Origin: Propionibacteriaceae bacterium P6A17
Lineage (GTDB): Bacteria > Actinomycetota > Actinomycetes > Propionibacteriales > Propionibacteriaceae
Reading direction: 5' to 3'
NCBI GenBank assembly: GCA_000619965.1
Contig: KK211045.1
Location: 124,736 to 188,735 of the forward strand
DNA: 64,000 nucleotides
This document shows positions 54,972 to 63,636 of the stretch, piece after piece. The translations under genes were made by a program, and so were the position numbers. The notes under the pieces are model-generated. The model was not told where the DNA came from, did not search any database, and saw only the letters and a program-made list of their open reading frames with translations. Position 1 is the first letter of the stretch. Every line of letters starts with the position of its first letter.

Positions 54972-55953
54972 AGTGATCTCCGTGCTTTGCGTGGCGGTGG
55001 ACCCCGTGCACGTAATCGTAGTGGTCGCCGTGCTGGATGATGCGAGTGGGACCGTGGGGAAGGTGGTCGTGGCCCTCCTCGCAGTCGTGCTCCGCCACCA
55101 CGTGCGGGTGGCCGCCACCGTCGGCGACGTAGGCGACGAAGCGCCACGGCCTGCGCAGGTAGCGGCCGAACGCCCAGGCGAGCCCCAGCATCACGATCGC
55201 CGAGACGACGATGGTCGCGCCCGTGGCCGTGTCGAGGAAGAACGACGCGAACGTGCCGATGACCGCGGCCGCCACGCCGAAGCCCATCGCGCCGAAGAAG
55301 GTGGAGCGGAACCCGACGAAGCACTGCTGCGCCGTCGCCACCGGAATGATCATCAGCGCGGAGATGAGCAGCAGCCCCACGGTGCGCATCGAGATCGTGA
55401 TCGCCACCGCCGCGAGCACGACGATGAGGAGGTTGAGCGCACGTACCCGGAGACCCAGGGTCTTGGCATGGTCCTCGTCGACGCTCACGGCGAACAGCCT
55501 GGGGGACAGGCCGATGGTGAGCGCCAGCATGACGACGGCGAGCACCACGATGACGGTGATGTCCTGTGAGGTGACGGACGTGAGGGAGCCGAAGAGGAAG
55601 CTGCCGAGCCCGGCCGCCCCCTGCCCGGCCACGCCAGCCATGAGCACCCCGGAGGCGAGGCCGCCGTAGAAGAGGATGGCCAGCCCGAGGTCGCCGGAGG
55701 CGCGCCCGCTCTGCCGCAGCAGCTCGACGATGATCGCCCCGGCCACCGCCGTCACGATGGCGACGGGCAGCGGCGCGGTGCCGGTCATCAGGGCCAGGCC
55801 GACACCCATGATGGCGACGTGGCCCAGCCCGTCGCCGAGCAGGCTGAGGCGTTTCTGGACGATGTACATGCCCACGCTGGGCGCGAGCAATCCGCTGAGG
55901 ATGGCCGCCACGAGGGCGCGCTGGAAGAAGGCCAGTGCCAGGATGCCGGTCAT
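54958..55953 (-). CDS. znuB: Zinc ABC transporter permease with His-rich tail
   Basis: A 331-residue ABC-3 family permease with about eight membrane helices. It opens LALAFFQRALVAAILSGLLAPSVGMYIVQKR, and LSLLGDGLGHVAIMGVGLA and GLLLISALMIIPVATAQQ are family-typical. The last 50 or so residues form an extra cytoplasmic tail very rich in His and Asp (HPHVVAEHDCEEGHDHLPHG and on), probably a metal buffer. It overlaps znuC and zur by short coupled starts. Confidence 0.92.
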   Translation of the reverse strand: MTGILALAFFQRALVAAILSGLLAPSVGMYIVQKRLSLLGDGLGHVAIMGVGLALMTGTAPLPVAIVTAVAGAIIVELLRQSGRASGDLGLAILFYGGLASGVLMAGVAGQGAAGLGSFLFGSLTSVTSQDITVIVVLAVVMLALTIGLSPRLFAVSVDEDHAKTLGLRVRALNLLIVVLAAVAITISMRTVGLLLISALMIIPVATAQQCFVGFRSTFFGAMGFGVAAAVIGTFASFFLDTATGATIVVSAIVMLGLAWAFGRYLRRPWRFVAYVADGGGHPHVVAEHDCEEGHDHLPHGPTRIIQHGDHYDYVHGVHRHAKHGDHYDEH

Positions 55954-56708
55954 CGTGCCTGCTGGGAGATCGGGTCGCTGAAACCGAAGTTGGACCGGGG
56001 CGGATCGGGATGGGGGTGGTCCTCGGATGCCTCCGCCTCGTGGTCGACATCGGTGACGCGCCCGTCGCAGAGCGTGACGCGCTTGTCGATGCGCATCGTG
56101 CCCGTCTCGTGCAGCACGACCAGCAGCGCCTTGCCGTCCTCGTGGACGAGCCCGGACAGGAGCGCGGCGAGCCCCTCCTGGGAGTGGAGGTCGACTCCGG
56201 CCATTGGCTCGTCCATGACGAACAGCTCCGGCTCGGTGCACAGGGCGCGCGCGATGAGGGTGCGCTGCTTCTGCCCTCCCGAGAGTGCGGCGAAGGGCCA
56301 GTGTGCGCGGTCTGCCAACCCGACGACCTCCAACGCGTGCGCGACGGCGCGGCGGTCGTCGGCGCGCATCGGGAGGAAGGGCCGCGTATGCGGCAGACGC
56401 CCCGACGAGACGACCTCGCGGACCGTCGCGTTGGGCAGCTGCATCCCGGAGTGCTGGGGCACGTAGCCGATGCGCCGCCACTGGCGGAACTGCCGCAGGG
56501 GAGTACCGAACAGGGCGACGTCGCCCTCCTGGAATGGCAGGAGGCCGACGATCGCGCTGATCAGCGTGGACTTTCCGGAGCCGTTGCCGCCGACGACGGC
56601 AACCGTCTCTCCGGGATCGACGGTGAGACTGACGTCGCGCAGGACGGGGTTGCCGCCCCGCGCGACGTAGAGCCTCGAAACTTCGACAAGGGGATCAGTG
56701 GCACCCAT
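55950..56708 (-). CDS. znuC: Zinc ABC transporter ATP-binding protein
   Basis: A 252-residue ATPase. Walker A is VVGGNGSGKSTLISAI, the signature is LSGGQKQRTLIARAL, Walker B is LFVMDEPMAGVD and the switch His is in VVLHETG. The C-terminus is His/Asp/Pro-rich (DVDHEAEASEDHPHPDPPRS). It overlaps znuA by 14 bp and znuB by 4 bp. Confidence 0.94.
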   Translation of the reverse strand: MGATDPLVEVSRLYVARGGNPVLRDVSLTVDPGETVAVVGGNGSGKSTLISAIVGLLPFQEGDVALFGTPLRQFRQWRRIGYVPQHSGMQLPNATVREVVSSGRLPHTRPFLPMRADDRRAVAHALEVVGLADRAHWPFAALSGGQKQRTLIARALCTEPELFVMDEPMAGVDLHSQEGLAALLSGLVHEDGKALLVVLHETGTMRIDKRVTLCDGRVTDVDHEAEASEDHPHPDPPRSNFGFSDPISQQAR

Positions 56709-57696
56709 TCGCTTCCTTCAGCGCCTCGAGATTTGCGCGCATGATGGAAGGGTAGTCGGTGCCGGGCGAGTTGTCGGTCACGCCCTCCAGCGGGTCGAGG
56801 ACGGCGGTCTTGAGCCCGAGGTCGCCGGCGATGGCCTTGGTGAGGTCCGGGCTCGTGAGCGTCTCGAAGAAGATCGTGGTGACCTCGTGCTCCTTGGCCA
56901 GCGCCTGGACCTCAGCGATGCGTGCGGGCGAGGGCTCGTCGTCGGGATTGATGCCGGAGATGCCGATCTCGGTGAGCCCGTACGCCTTGGCGAGGTAGTT
57001 GAACGCGGCGTGGGCGGTGATGAACTCCTTGCGCTCGCACTCGGCCAGCCCCGTGCGGTACTCCTCGTCGATCGCGGCCATCGCGTCGCCGAACTGCTTG
57101 GCGTTCGCCTCGTAGGTGGCCTTGTGCTCGGGGAACTGTTGCGCGAGCTGCGTGGCCAGCGCCTGCCCGACCTTCGCCATGCGGGTGGCGTCGAGCCAGA
57201 AGTGCGGATCGTGGTCGCCGTGGGCGTGGTCGTCGTGCGCCTCTTCTTCCGAGTGGTCGTCGTGCGCCTCTTCCGAGTGGTCGTCGTGGGCCTCCTCGGA
57301 GTGGTCGGACGCTTCGTTGGCGGGGAGCAGGTCCGCGACGGTGGCCGCGTCGAGGACGTGGTCATTGCCGGACTGGGTGACGGCCTCGTCGACGGCGGGC
57401 TGGAACTCGCTCAGGTAGACCACCATGTCGGCCGCGCCGACCTCCGCGATCTGGCTGGGCTTCAGCTCGAGGTCGTGCGATTCCTGCCCCGGTTGGGTCA
57501 GCGAGGTGACCGTCGCCGTGTCGCCGACGATCTGCTGGGCGGCGTACTCGAGGCCGTAGAAGGCGGTGACGATCGTCCGCTTCGGTTGGGCGTCTCCGGA
57601 GCTCGCTCCCTCCTGGGCGGCGGGCGCGCCGGAGCAGGCGCCGAGGGTCAGCACGGCAGCCGCGGTGAGGGGCAGAAGAGGGGACTTGAGGTTCAT
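56695..57696 (-). CDS. znuA: Zinc ABC transporter substrate-binding lipoprotein
   Basis: A 333-residue cluster-9 metal-binding protein. The lipobox is LGAC with Cys21. Metal ligands are expected in SHDLELKPSQI, DPHFWLDATRMAKV and FITAHAAFNYLAKAYG, with a final Asp in DYPSIMRANLEALKE. A His/Asp/Glu-rich loop made of three HSEEAHDD-type repeats lies before DPHFW, the usual metal-scavenging loop of ZnuA. It is the first gene of the znuA-znuC-znuB-zur unit. Confidence 0.94.
   Translation of the reverse strand: MNLKSPLLPLTAAAVLTLGACSGAPAAQEGASSGDAQPKRTIVTAFYGLEYAAQQIVGDTATVTSLTQPGQESHDLELKPSQIAEVGAADMVVYLSEFQPAVDEAVTQSGNDHVLDAATVADLLPANEASDHSEEAHDDHSEEAHDDHSEEEAHDDHAHGDHDPHFWLDATRMAKVGQALATQLAQQFPEHKATYEANAKQFGDAMAAIDEEYRTGLAECERKEFITAHAAFNYLAKAYGLTEIGISGINPDDEPSPARIAEVQALAKEHEVTTIFFETLTSPDLTKAIAGDLGLKTAVLDPLEGVTDNSPGTDYPSIMRANLEALKEANGCH
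57226..57300. repeat. Short tandem repeat encoding the His-rich loop of ZnuA
   Basis: Three imperfect units (27, 24 and 24 nt) starting at 57226, 57253 and 57277 share GTGGTCGTCGTG. They encode the repeated HSEE(E)AHDD segments. In-frame unit length means copy number could change without shifting the frame. Confidence 0.8.
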
Positions 57697-57710
57697 GAGA
57701 ATGAATCTTA
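57696..57710 (-). promoter_or_regulatory. Zur-like box and -10 at the znuA start
   Basis: TGAGAATGAATCTTA (plus strand) matches its own reverse complement at 10 of 15 positions and resembles Fur/Zur sites. On the minus strand it contains TAAGAT (57705-57710), a likely -10 with TTGCCC 16 nt upstream, ending 8 nt before the znuA ATG. A bound repressor would cover the promoter and the start codon. Confidence 0.6.
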
Positions 57711-57746
57711 CTTTGATTTGACGAGGGGGCAAGTTCGGAAGGTCAC

Positions 57747-57758
57747 AGTTACATAACT
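57747..57758. promoter_or_regulatory. AT-rich palindrome in the promoter region of the third sugar operon
   Basis: AGTTACATAACT, an inverted AGTTA/TAACT pair with CA between, lies in the znuA/sugar-operon intergenic region, which is clearly AT-richer than its surroundings. It is a candidate operator for the sugar operon; no regulator can be assigned. Confidence 0.35.
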
Positions 57759-57858
57759 AATTCTGGAAAGTAAGTGACAAGTGGGGCGTGGAGGAGCAGA
57801 ATCTGTGGCGAGGCGAAGGCCGGGTCGGCCGGGCCAACCAATGCAAAGGAGCAACCAC

Positions 57859-59184
57859 ATGCGCAAGTCCACAGCGATCCTCAGCGGGGCACTGGTCTCC
57901 GCTCTGCTGTTCACCGGCTGCCTCGGCGGCGGGAGCGGCGACGCCGGCGGCGACGCGTCCGGGGGATCGGAGCCCGCGACCGCGAAGGACACCATCCAGC
58001 TGATGTACGCCTTCTCCGGCGACCAGTCGGTCGCCTTCCAGAAGGACATGACCGCATGGGGCGACGCCAACGGCATCAAGTTCGACTTCATCCAGTCCAA
58101 CGAGTTCGAGGTCCAGATCACCTCGAAGGTGCAGTCCGGGAATGCGCCCGACATCGCGATCTTCCCGCAGCCCGGCATCCTGCGCGGCATGGCCGAGGAA
58201 GGCGATCTGGCCGAGATCGGCACGCAGGTCGACCTCGCCAAGCTGGAAGCCGACGTCATCCCGGGCTTCCTGGACGCTGCCACCGTCGACGGCAAGGTCT
58301 ACGGTGCACCGATGGCCATGAACGGCAAGTCGTTCTACTGGTACAACAAGCCTGCCTTCGAGGCGGCTGGCTACACCATCCCGAAGACCCACGAGGAGCT
58401 GCTCGCGCTCGTCGACAAGATCAAGGCCGACGGCAAGACCCCGTTCTGCTACGGCATGGAGTCCGGTTCCGCCACAGGCTGGCCCGGCACCGACTGGATC
58501 GAGGACTACGTCCTGCAGACCGGCGGCATCGAGGTCTACGACAAGTGGGTCTCCGGCGAGATCAAGTTCGACAGCCCCGAGGTGCGCGAGGCCTTCGACA
58601 TCTACAACCAGCTGCTCATGACCGACGGCAACGTCTACGGCGGGATCAAGAACGCCTCGTCCAATGCCTTCGCCACCGCGCTGAACCCGATGTTCGAGGC
58701 CGAGCCGAAGTGCGTCCTCGGCAAGCAGGGCAACTTCATCACGCAGAAGGGCTTCTTCCCCGACGACGTCTTCAACGAGCTCGACACCAAGGTGGGCATG
58801 TTCGTGACGCCGAGCGTCAAGGGCGAGACCCCGGTGCTGGGCGGCGGTGACCTCGCCGCGGCCTTCACGAAGAACGACGACAACGTCAAGAAGGTCATGG
58901 CCTTCATGACGACGGATCCCGAATTCGGCATGGAGCAGGTCAAGACCGGTGCTTGGCTGTCCCCGCTGAAGACCTTCGACGCGGCCAACTACCCCAACGA
59001 GGTGCTCTCCGCCGTGGCGGCGTCCGTCGGTGAGGCGTCGGTGTTCCGCTTCGACGGCTCGGACCAGATGCCCGGCGCCGTCGGCTCCGGCTCGTTCTGG
59101 ACCGGCATGGTGGACTACACCAGCGGCCGTAGTGACCTCGACGCGGCGCTGAAGAGCATCGACGCCGCCTGGCCGGCCAACTGA
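57859..59184 (+). CDS. Alpha-galactoside-type ABC transporter substrate-binding lipoprotein
   Basis: A 441-residue family-1 binding protein. The signal ends at FTGC with Cys21, followed by a Gly/Ala/Ser-rich linker. IQLMYAFSGDQSVAFQKDM, FEVQITSKVQSGNAPDIAIFPQPG and AMNGKSFYWYNKPAFEAAGY are typical of AglE/alpha-glucoside-like binding proteins. AAAGGAG precedes ATG 57859. The alpha-galactosidase at the end of the operon suggests melibiose, raffinose or a related alpha-galactoside as substrate. Confidence 0.92.
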   Translation: MRKSTAILSGALVSALLFTGCLGGGSGDAGGDASGGSEPATAKDTIQLMYAFSGDQSVAFQKDMTAWGDANGIKFDFIQSNEFEVQITSKVQSGNAPDIAIFPQPGILRGMAEEGDLAEIGTQVDLAKLEADVIPGFLDAATVDGKVYGAPMAMNGKSFYWYNKPAFEAAGYTIPKTHEELLALVDKIKADGKTPFCYGMESGSATGWPGTDWIEDYVLQTGGIEVYDKWVSGEIKFDSPEVREAFDIYNQLLMTDGNVYGGIKNASSNAFATALNPMFEAEPKCVLGKQGNFITQKGFFPDDVFNELDTKVGMFVTPSVKGETPVLGGGDLAAAFTKNDDNVKKVMAFMTTDPEFGMEQVKTGAWLSPLKTFDAANYPNEVLSAVAASVGEASVFRFDGSDQMPGAVGSGSFWTGMVDYTSGRSDLDAALKSIDAAWPAN

Positions 59185-59196
59185 CCGATGCAGTAG

Positions 59197-59229
59197 GGGG
59201 TGCGGCGACGATCACCGCCGCCGCACCCC
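59197..59229 (+). terminator. Intercistronic hairpin after the third binding-protein gene
   Basis: GGGGTGCGGCG (59197-59207) and CGCCGCACCCC (59219-59229) form an 11-bp perfect stem between the binding-protein and permease genes. The RBS of the permease follows at once. Its role is probably like that of the hairpin at 4396. Confidence 0.6.
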
Positions 59230-59247
59230 ATCTGCCAGGAGACGACC

Positions 59248-60240
59248 ATGGTTGAAAAGCTCGGACTCGCGGCTGGAGCAGTCGTCGTCGGCATCGTCGG
59301 CGCGATCATCCTGTTCTGGCTGCTGAACAAGGCCTGCGAGCTGCTGCCCCGCAAGTGGGAGAGCCGCATCAAGCCCTACGTGTGGCTGCTGCCCGCGTTC
59401 GCCGTGATCGGGGTGTTTCTGATCTACCCTGCGGTGGAGACCGTCATCTCCAGCTTCCGACGCGGCAAGCGCGGCAAGCTGTACGAGTTCGTCATGTTCG
59501 ACAACTACGAGCGGCTCTTCACCGACCCCAACTTCCTCAACACGCTGCTCAACAACGTGCTTTGGATCTTCGTGGCCCCCGCGCTCATCGTGGGGCTCGG
59601 ACTCGCGGTCGCCGCACTGGTGGACAAGCTCAAGCCGTGGGCCGAGAAGACCGCGAAGTCCATCATCTTCCTGCCGATGGCCATCTCGATGGTCGGCGCG
59701 GCCACGATCTGGAACCTCGTCTACGCGTGGAAGCCCGAGGGCGCGGATCAGATCGGCCTCCTCAACCAGATCATCGTCATGTTCGGCGGCGCACCGCAGA
59801 CGTGGCTGCAGATCGACACCTTCAGGTTCAACACGTTCCTGCTGATGGTGGTCTACATCTGGACCCAGGTCGGCTACGCCATGGTGCTGCTCTCGGCCGC
59901 GATCAAGGGTGTGCCGGAGGACACCGTCGAGGCCGGCCGCATCGACGGTGCCAGCGAGCGGGGCATCTTCTTCCGCATCATCCTGCCGCAGGCATGGCCG
60001 ACCGTCATCACGGTCTTCATCACCGTGCTCATCGGCGTGATGAAGCTGTTCGACATCGTCTACGCCATGACCAACGGCAACTACACCACCAACGTGTTGG
60101 GCAACTACTTCTACAACGCCCTCTTCCGGCAAGGTGATCCGGGCCTCGCGTCGGCCGTCGTGGTGATCCTCATCATCGCGGTCGTGCCCGTGCTGGTGTA
60201 CCAGGTCCGGCAGTTCCGAATCCAGGAGGAGAACCGATGA
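59248..60240 (+). CDS. Sugar ABC transporter permease, MalF-type
   Basis: A 330-residue permease with an extra N-terminal membrane helix (GLAAGAVVVGIVGAIILFWLL) ahead of the usual six. The EAA loop is VEAGRIDGASERGIFFRIILP. CAGGAGA precedes ATG 59248. Such a longer N-terminus is common in AglF-like permeases. The stop overlaps the next ATG by 4 bases. Confidence 0.94.
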   Translation: MVEKLGLAAGAVVVGIVGAIILFWLLNKACELLPRKWESRIKPYVWLLPAFAVIGVFLIYPAVETVISSFRRGKRGKLYEFVMFDNYERLFTDPNFLNTLLNNVLWIFVAPALIVGLGLAVAALVDKLKPWAEKTAKSIIFLPMAISMVGAATIWNLVYAWKPEGADQIGLLNQIIVMFGGAPQTWLQIDTFRFNTFLLMVVYIWTQVGYAMVLLSAAIKGVPEDTVEAGRIDGASERGIFFRIILPQAWPTVITVFITVLIGVMKLFDIVYAMTNGNYTTNVLGNYFYNALFRQGDPGLASAVVVILIIAVVPVLVYQVRQFRIQEENR

Positions 60241-61133
60241 CCGCCGTCGCAAACAAGCCGTCGCGCGCGAAGTCGCCGTCGACGGGTTCGGTGGGTTCCC
60301 GCAAGGGCCTGTGGCTCATCGAGACCGTCGTCGTGATCCTGTGCCTCCTGTGGATCGTCCCCACGGTGGGCCTGTTCATCACCTCGCTGCGTCCGCAGGG
60401 GGAGTCGAACTCGAATGGTTGGTGGAACTTCTTCGCCAATCCGACGCAGATCACCATCGACAACTACACCGAGGTGCTCACCACGGGCGCGATCCCGTTC
60501 GGCAATGCCTTCGTGAATTCGATCGCGGTGGCGGTGCCCGGCACCATCATCCCGATCCTGATCGCAGCGTTCGCCGCCTACGTGTTCACGTTCATGGAGT
60601 TCAAGGGCCGTGACCTGCTGTTCATCATCATCGTGGGTCTTCTCGTGGTGCCGAACCAGGTCTCCTTCGTCCCGCTGTCGATCATCTTCCAGCAGCTCGG
60701 CCTCAACGGGCAGTTCGCCACCGTGTGGCTCGCCCACGCAGGCTTTGGCATGCCGTTGGCGGTGTACCTGCTGCGCAACTACATGGCGACCCTGCCCAAG
60801 TCCGTCGTCGAGTCGGCGTCGATCGACGGGGCCAGCCACTGGAAGACGTTCTGGACCCTGATCCTGCCGATGTCGACTCCGGCGCTCGCGTCCTTCGCCA
60901 TCTTCCAGTTCCTGTGGGTGTGGAACGACCTCCTCGTGGCGCTGATCTTCCTCGGTCAGGGCGACAATGCGGTCCTCACCATCGCGATGACCCAGCAGCT
61001 CGGCACGCGCGGTGAGAACTGGCACCTGGTGACGGCTGGAGCGTTCATCTCGATGCTGCTGCCGCTCATCGTGTTCTTCTCCCTGCAGCGGTTCTTCGTC
61101 CGCGGTCTGACCGCGGGCTCCGTCAAGGGCTGA
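60237..61133 (+). CDS. Sugar ABC transporter permease, MalG-type
   Basis: A 298-residue permease with a basic cytoplasmic N-terminus (KPSRAKSPSTGSVGSRKG) and six membrane segments. The EAA motif is VESASIDGASHWKTFWTLILP. The C-terminus FFVRGLTAGSVKG closely parallels that of the first operon's MalG-type subunit. No ATPase gene follows. Confidence 0.94.
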   Translation: MTAVANKPSRAKSPSTGSVGSRKGLWLIETVVVILCLLWIVPTVGLFITSLRPQGESNSNGWWNFFANPTQITIDNYTEVLTTGAIPFGNAFVNSIAVAVPGTIIPILIAAFAAYVFTFMEFKGRDLLFIIIVGLLVVPNQVSFVPLSIIFQQLGLNGQFATVWLAHAGFGMPLAVYLLRNYMATLPKSVVESASIDGASHWKTFWTLILPMSTPALASFAIFQFLWVWNDLLVALIFLGQGDNAVLTIAMTQQLGTRGENWHLVTAGAFISMLLPLIVFFSLQRFFVRGLTAGSVKG

Positions 61134-61139
61134 TCCATC

Positions 61140-61171
61140 GGGTGGGTGTCGGCTCCGGCCGGCACCCACCC
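61140..61171 (+). terminator. Hairpin between the permease and the small ABM-like gene
   Basis: GGGTGGGTG (61140-61148) pairs with CACCCACCC (61163-61171), with a few more GC pairs possible inside. No U-tract. It lies within a close same-strand gene series and may cut expression of the downstream genes. Confidence 0.5.
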
Positions 61172-61185
61172 CCACGTTGCCAGTC

Positions 61186-61485
61186 ATGCACTCCATCCTG
61201 AGATTCCGCACCGACGACCCGACCTTCCCCGCCCAGGCGGAGGCCGTCGTCGCTTGGTGGTCCGGCAGGCCCGGCTGTCTCAGCCTCGAGGTCGTCCGCA
61301 GCCTCGACGACCCGGGCCTGTGGGCCATCGTCGGCCGATGGGCCGACGTCGGCTCCTACCGCCGATCCTTGGGCGGCACCGAGGCCAAGCTCATCGTCAC
61401 GCCGCTGCTCGTCACCTGCATCGACGAACCGAACACCTTCCTCCCGCCGTCCGAACTGGACGGCACCCTCCACGAACCGAATTGA
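61186..61485 (+). CDS. Small ABM-like (dimeric alpha/beta barrel) protein
   Basis: A 99-residue protein, MHSILRFRTDDPTFPAQAEAV and on, with a GCLSLEVVRSLDDPGLWAIVGRWAD core that fits the antibiotic-biosynthesis-monooxygenase-like ferredoxin barrel. ATG 61186 is chosen over TTG 61177. It sits 8 nt ahead of the alpha-galactosidase start, so they are probably co-expressed. Function unknown; a sugar-related role is only suggested by location. Confidence 0.7.
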   Translation: MHSILRFRTDDPTFPAQAEAVVAWWSGRPGCLSLEVVRSLDDPGLWAIVGRWADVGSYRRSLGGTEAKLIVTPLLVTCIDEPNTFLPPSELDGTLHEPN

Positions 61486-61493
61486 GGCACCAC

Positions 61494-63635
61494 GTGCGCA
61501 CCATCGCGCTTCACGGCAACGACGTCTCCCTCGTCCTCGAAGTCCCGGACGAGCGGCTCCCCGAGGTGCTCCACTGGGGGACGCCCCTGCCCGCGCTGCG
61601 GGCCGAGGACCTGGACACGATCGTGCGCACCGGCACCTACCAGGTGGGCCCGAACTGCCCCGACGACCCCCCGCACCACGCGATCATCCCCGAGCACCGC
61701 GACGCCTGGACCGGCCGCCCGGGCCTCACGGGCTCCCGCGACGGCCTCGACTGGACTCCCGCCTGGCAGCTCGCGTCCTGCACGCTCGATGGCGCGCCCC
61801 TCGAAGCCGGCACGTCGACGGGCCCCGGGACCGTCGTGTGTCGCTACGCCAGCCCGACCAGTGGCCTGGAGCTCGGGATCACGATCGAGATGATGTCCAC
61901 CGGGCTCGTGCGCGTGCGAGCGGACGTGACCAACGTCGGTCAGGACCCCTACGAGGTGCGTGAGCTCACCGTCTCGCTGCCAGTGCCGAGGGAGGCCTCC
62001 GAGCTGCTCGACTTCGCCGGGCGCTGGGGCGTGGAGCGGGCCGCGCAGCGATCGAACTTCCCCGTGGGCCAGCACCGCCGCGAGTCGCGACGGGGCCGCA
62101 CCGGCGCCGACGCGGCCTACGTGCTGCACGCGGGCACGCCCGGCTTCGGATTCCGCGACGGCGAGATCTGGTCCGTGCACACCGCCTGGAGCGGCAACCA
62201 CCTCCACATCGCCGAGCACAACTCGTCGGGGCACCAGCTGCTCGCGGGCGGGGAACTGCTGCTGCCGGGCGAAGGCCGCCTCGACGAAGGCGAACGCTAC
62301 GAAACGCCGTGGGTGTACTTCAACCACGGTCGTGGCCTCGACCAGCTCGCACGCCGCCATCACCAGTTCCTGCGCGCGCAGCCGCACGCGCCGGGCGTCG
62401 AGCGTCCGGTGACCCTCAACGTCTGGGAGGCCGTCTACTTCGATCACGACGCCGCCCGGCTCATCGACCTCGCACAGCGCGCCGCCGCCCTCGGCGTCGA
62501 ACGCTACGTCCTCGACGACGGCTGGTTCGGCGCGCGCCGCGACGACCACGCCGGGCTCGGCGACTGGGTCGTGTCCCCGGACGTGTGGCCCGACGGGCTG
62601 CACCCGCTCGTCGACGCGGTCAAGGGCCTGGGCATGGAGTTCGGCCTCTGGTTCGAGCCCGAGATGGTCAATCTCGACTCGGATCTCGCACGCGCCCACC
62701 CCGAATGGATCATGCAGCCCGCGGGCCGTCTGCCGCGCGAGTCGCGGTATCAGCACGTACTCAACCTCTCGATCCCCGAGGCGTGGACGCACGTGTTCGA
62801 GCAGATGGACGCGATCCTCACCGAGTACCGCATCGACTACGTCAAGTGGGACCACAACCGGGACCTCATCGACGCGGGCACCGCGCCCACGGGCCGCGCC
62901 GCCGTCCACTCCCAGACGCAGGCCTACTACCGGCTGCTCGACGCGCTGCGCGAGCGCCACCCGGGCGTCGAGTTCGAGTCGTGCAGCTCCGGTGGAGCCC
63001 GCATCGACCTCGAGGTGATGCTGCGCGCCGAACGCGTCTGGGTCTCCGACGTCATCGACCCCCACGAGCGGCAGCGCATGTTGACGTGGACGTCGCAGTT
63101 GCTGCCGCCCGAATTCCAGGGCAGCCACATCGCCTCGGGCCGCTCGCACAGCACCGCCAGGTGGCACGACATCGACTTCCGGGCCGCCACGGCCGTCTTC
63201 GGCCACCTCGGCATCGAGTGGGACCTCGCGCAGGCCACCGACGAGGAGCTCGCGCAGCTCGCGTGGTGGATCGATTGGTACAAGGACAACCGCGACGTCC
63301 TGCTCGGCGGCGAGCCGGTGCGGGTGGACATGCGCAACCCCAACACCTACTTCAAGGGTGTCGTCGCGCAGCGCAAGGCCATCTTCTCGCTGTCGATGCT
63401 CGAAGCGAATCCCGACGTGTCGCTGGGCCTGTTGCGCTTCCCCGGGCTGGACCCCGACGCCCGCTACGAGGTGACGGTGATCAACCGGCAGCTCGTCCCG
63501 GACATCCACCTGGTGCCCTGGCTGGCCGACGGCGACCCCGTCGTCCTCCCCGGGAGCGTCCTCGGCACGGTGGGGCTGCGGGCGCCCCAGATGCAGCCCG
63601 ACACCGCCGTCCTCTTCGAACTGACCAGGCACTGA
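61494..63635 (+). CDS. GH36 alpha-galactosidase
   Basis: A 713-residue cytoplasmic glycosidase that removes terminal alpha-galactose. An N-terminal beta-sandwich (to about residue 300) precedes the barrel. Signatures are YVLDDGWFGARRDD, FGLWFEPEMVNLDSDLAR, the nucleophile segment DYVKWDHNRD (Asp453), ESCSSGGARIDLEVM, and SDVIDPHERQ, which holds the acid/base Asp (519 or 522). It starts at GTG 61494. There is no signal peptide, so the substrate must be imported, presumably by the adjacent ABC transporter. Confidence 0.95.
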   Translation: MRTIALHGNDVSLVLEVPDERLPEVLHWGTPLPALRAEDLDTIVRTGTYQVGPNCPDDPPHHAIIPEHRDAWTGRPGLTGSRDGLDWTPAWQLASCTLDGAPLEAGTSTGPGTVVCRYASPTSGLELGITIEMMSTGLVRVRADVTNVGQDPYEVRELTVSLPVPREASELLDFAGRWGVERAAQRSNFPVGQHRRESRRGRTGADAAYVLHAGTPGFGFRDGEIWSVHTAWSGNHLHIAEHNSSGHQLLAGGELLLPGEGRLDEGERYETPWVYFNHGRGLDQLARRHHQFLRAQPHAPGVERPVTLNVWEAVYFDHDAARLIDLAQRAAALGVERYVLDDGWFGARRDDHAGLGDWVVSPDVWPDGLHPLVDAVKGLGMEFGLWFEPEMVNLDSDLARAHPEWIMQPAGRLPRESRYQHVLNLSIPEAWTHVFEQMDAILTEYRIDYVKWDHNRDLIDAGTAPTGRAAVHSQTQAYYRLLDALRERHPGVEFESCSSGGARIDLEVMLRAERVWVSDVIDPHERQRMLTWTSQLLPPEFQGSHIASGRSHSTARWHDIDFRAATAVFGHLGIEWDLAQATDEELAQLAWWIDWYKDNRDVLLGGEPVRVDMRNPNTYFKGVVAQRKAIFSLSMLEANPDVSLGLLRFPGLDPDARYEVTVINRQLVPDIHLVPWLADGDPVVLPGSVLGTVGLRAPQMQPDTAVLFELTRH

Positions 63636-63636
63636 C

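Noticed and set aside
57226-57300. CRISPR-like short repeats
   Set aside because: The units are contiguous, in frame, and encode the His-rich loop of ZnuA; there are no spacers.
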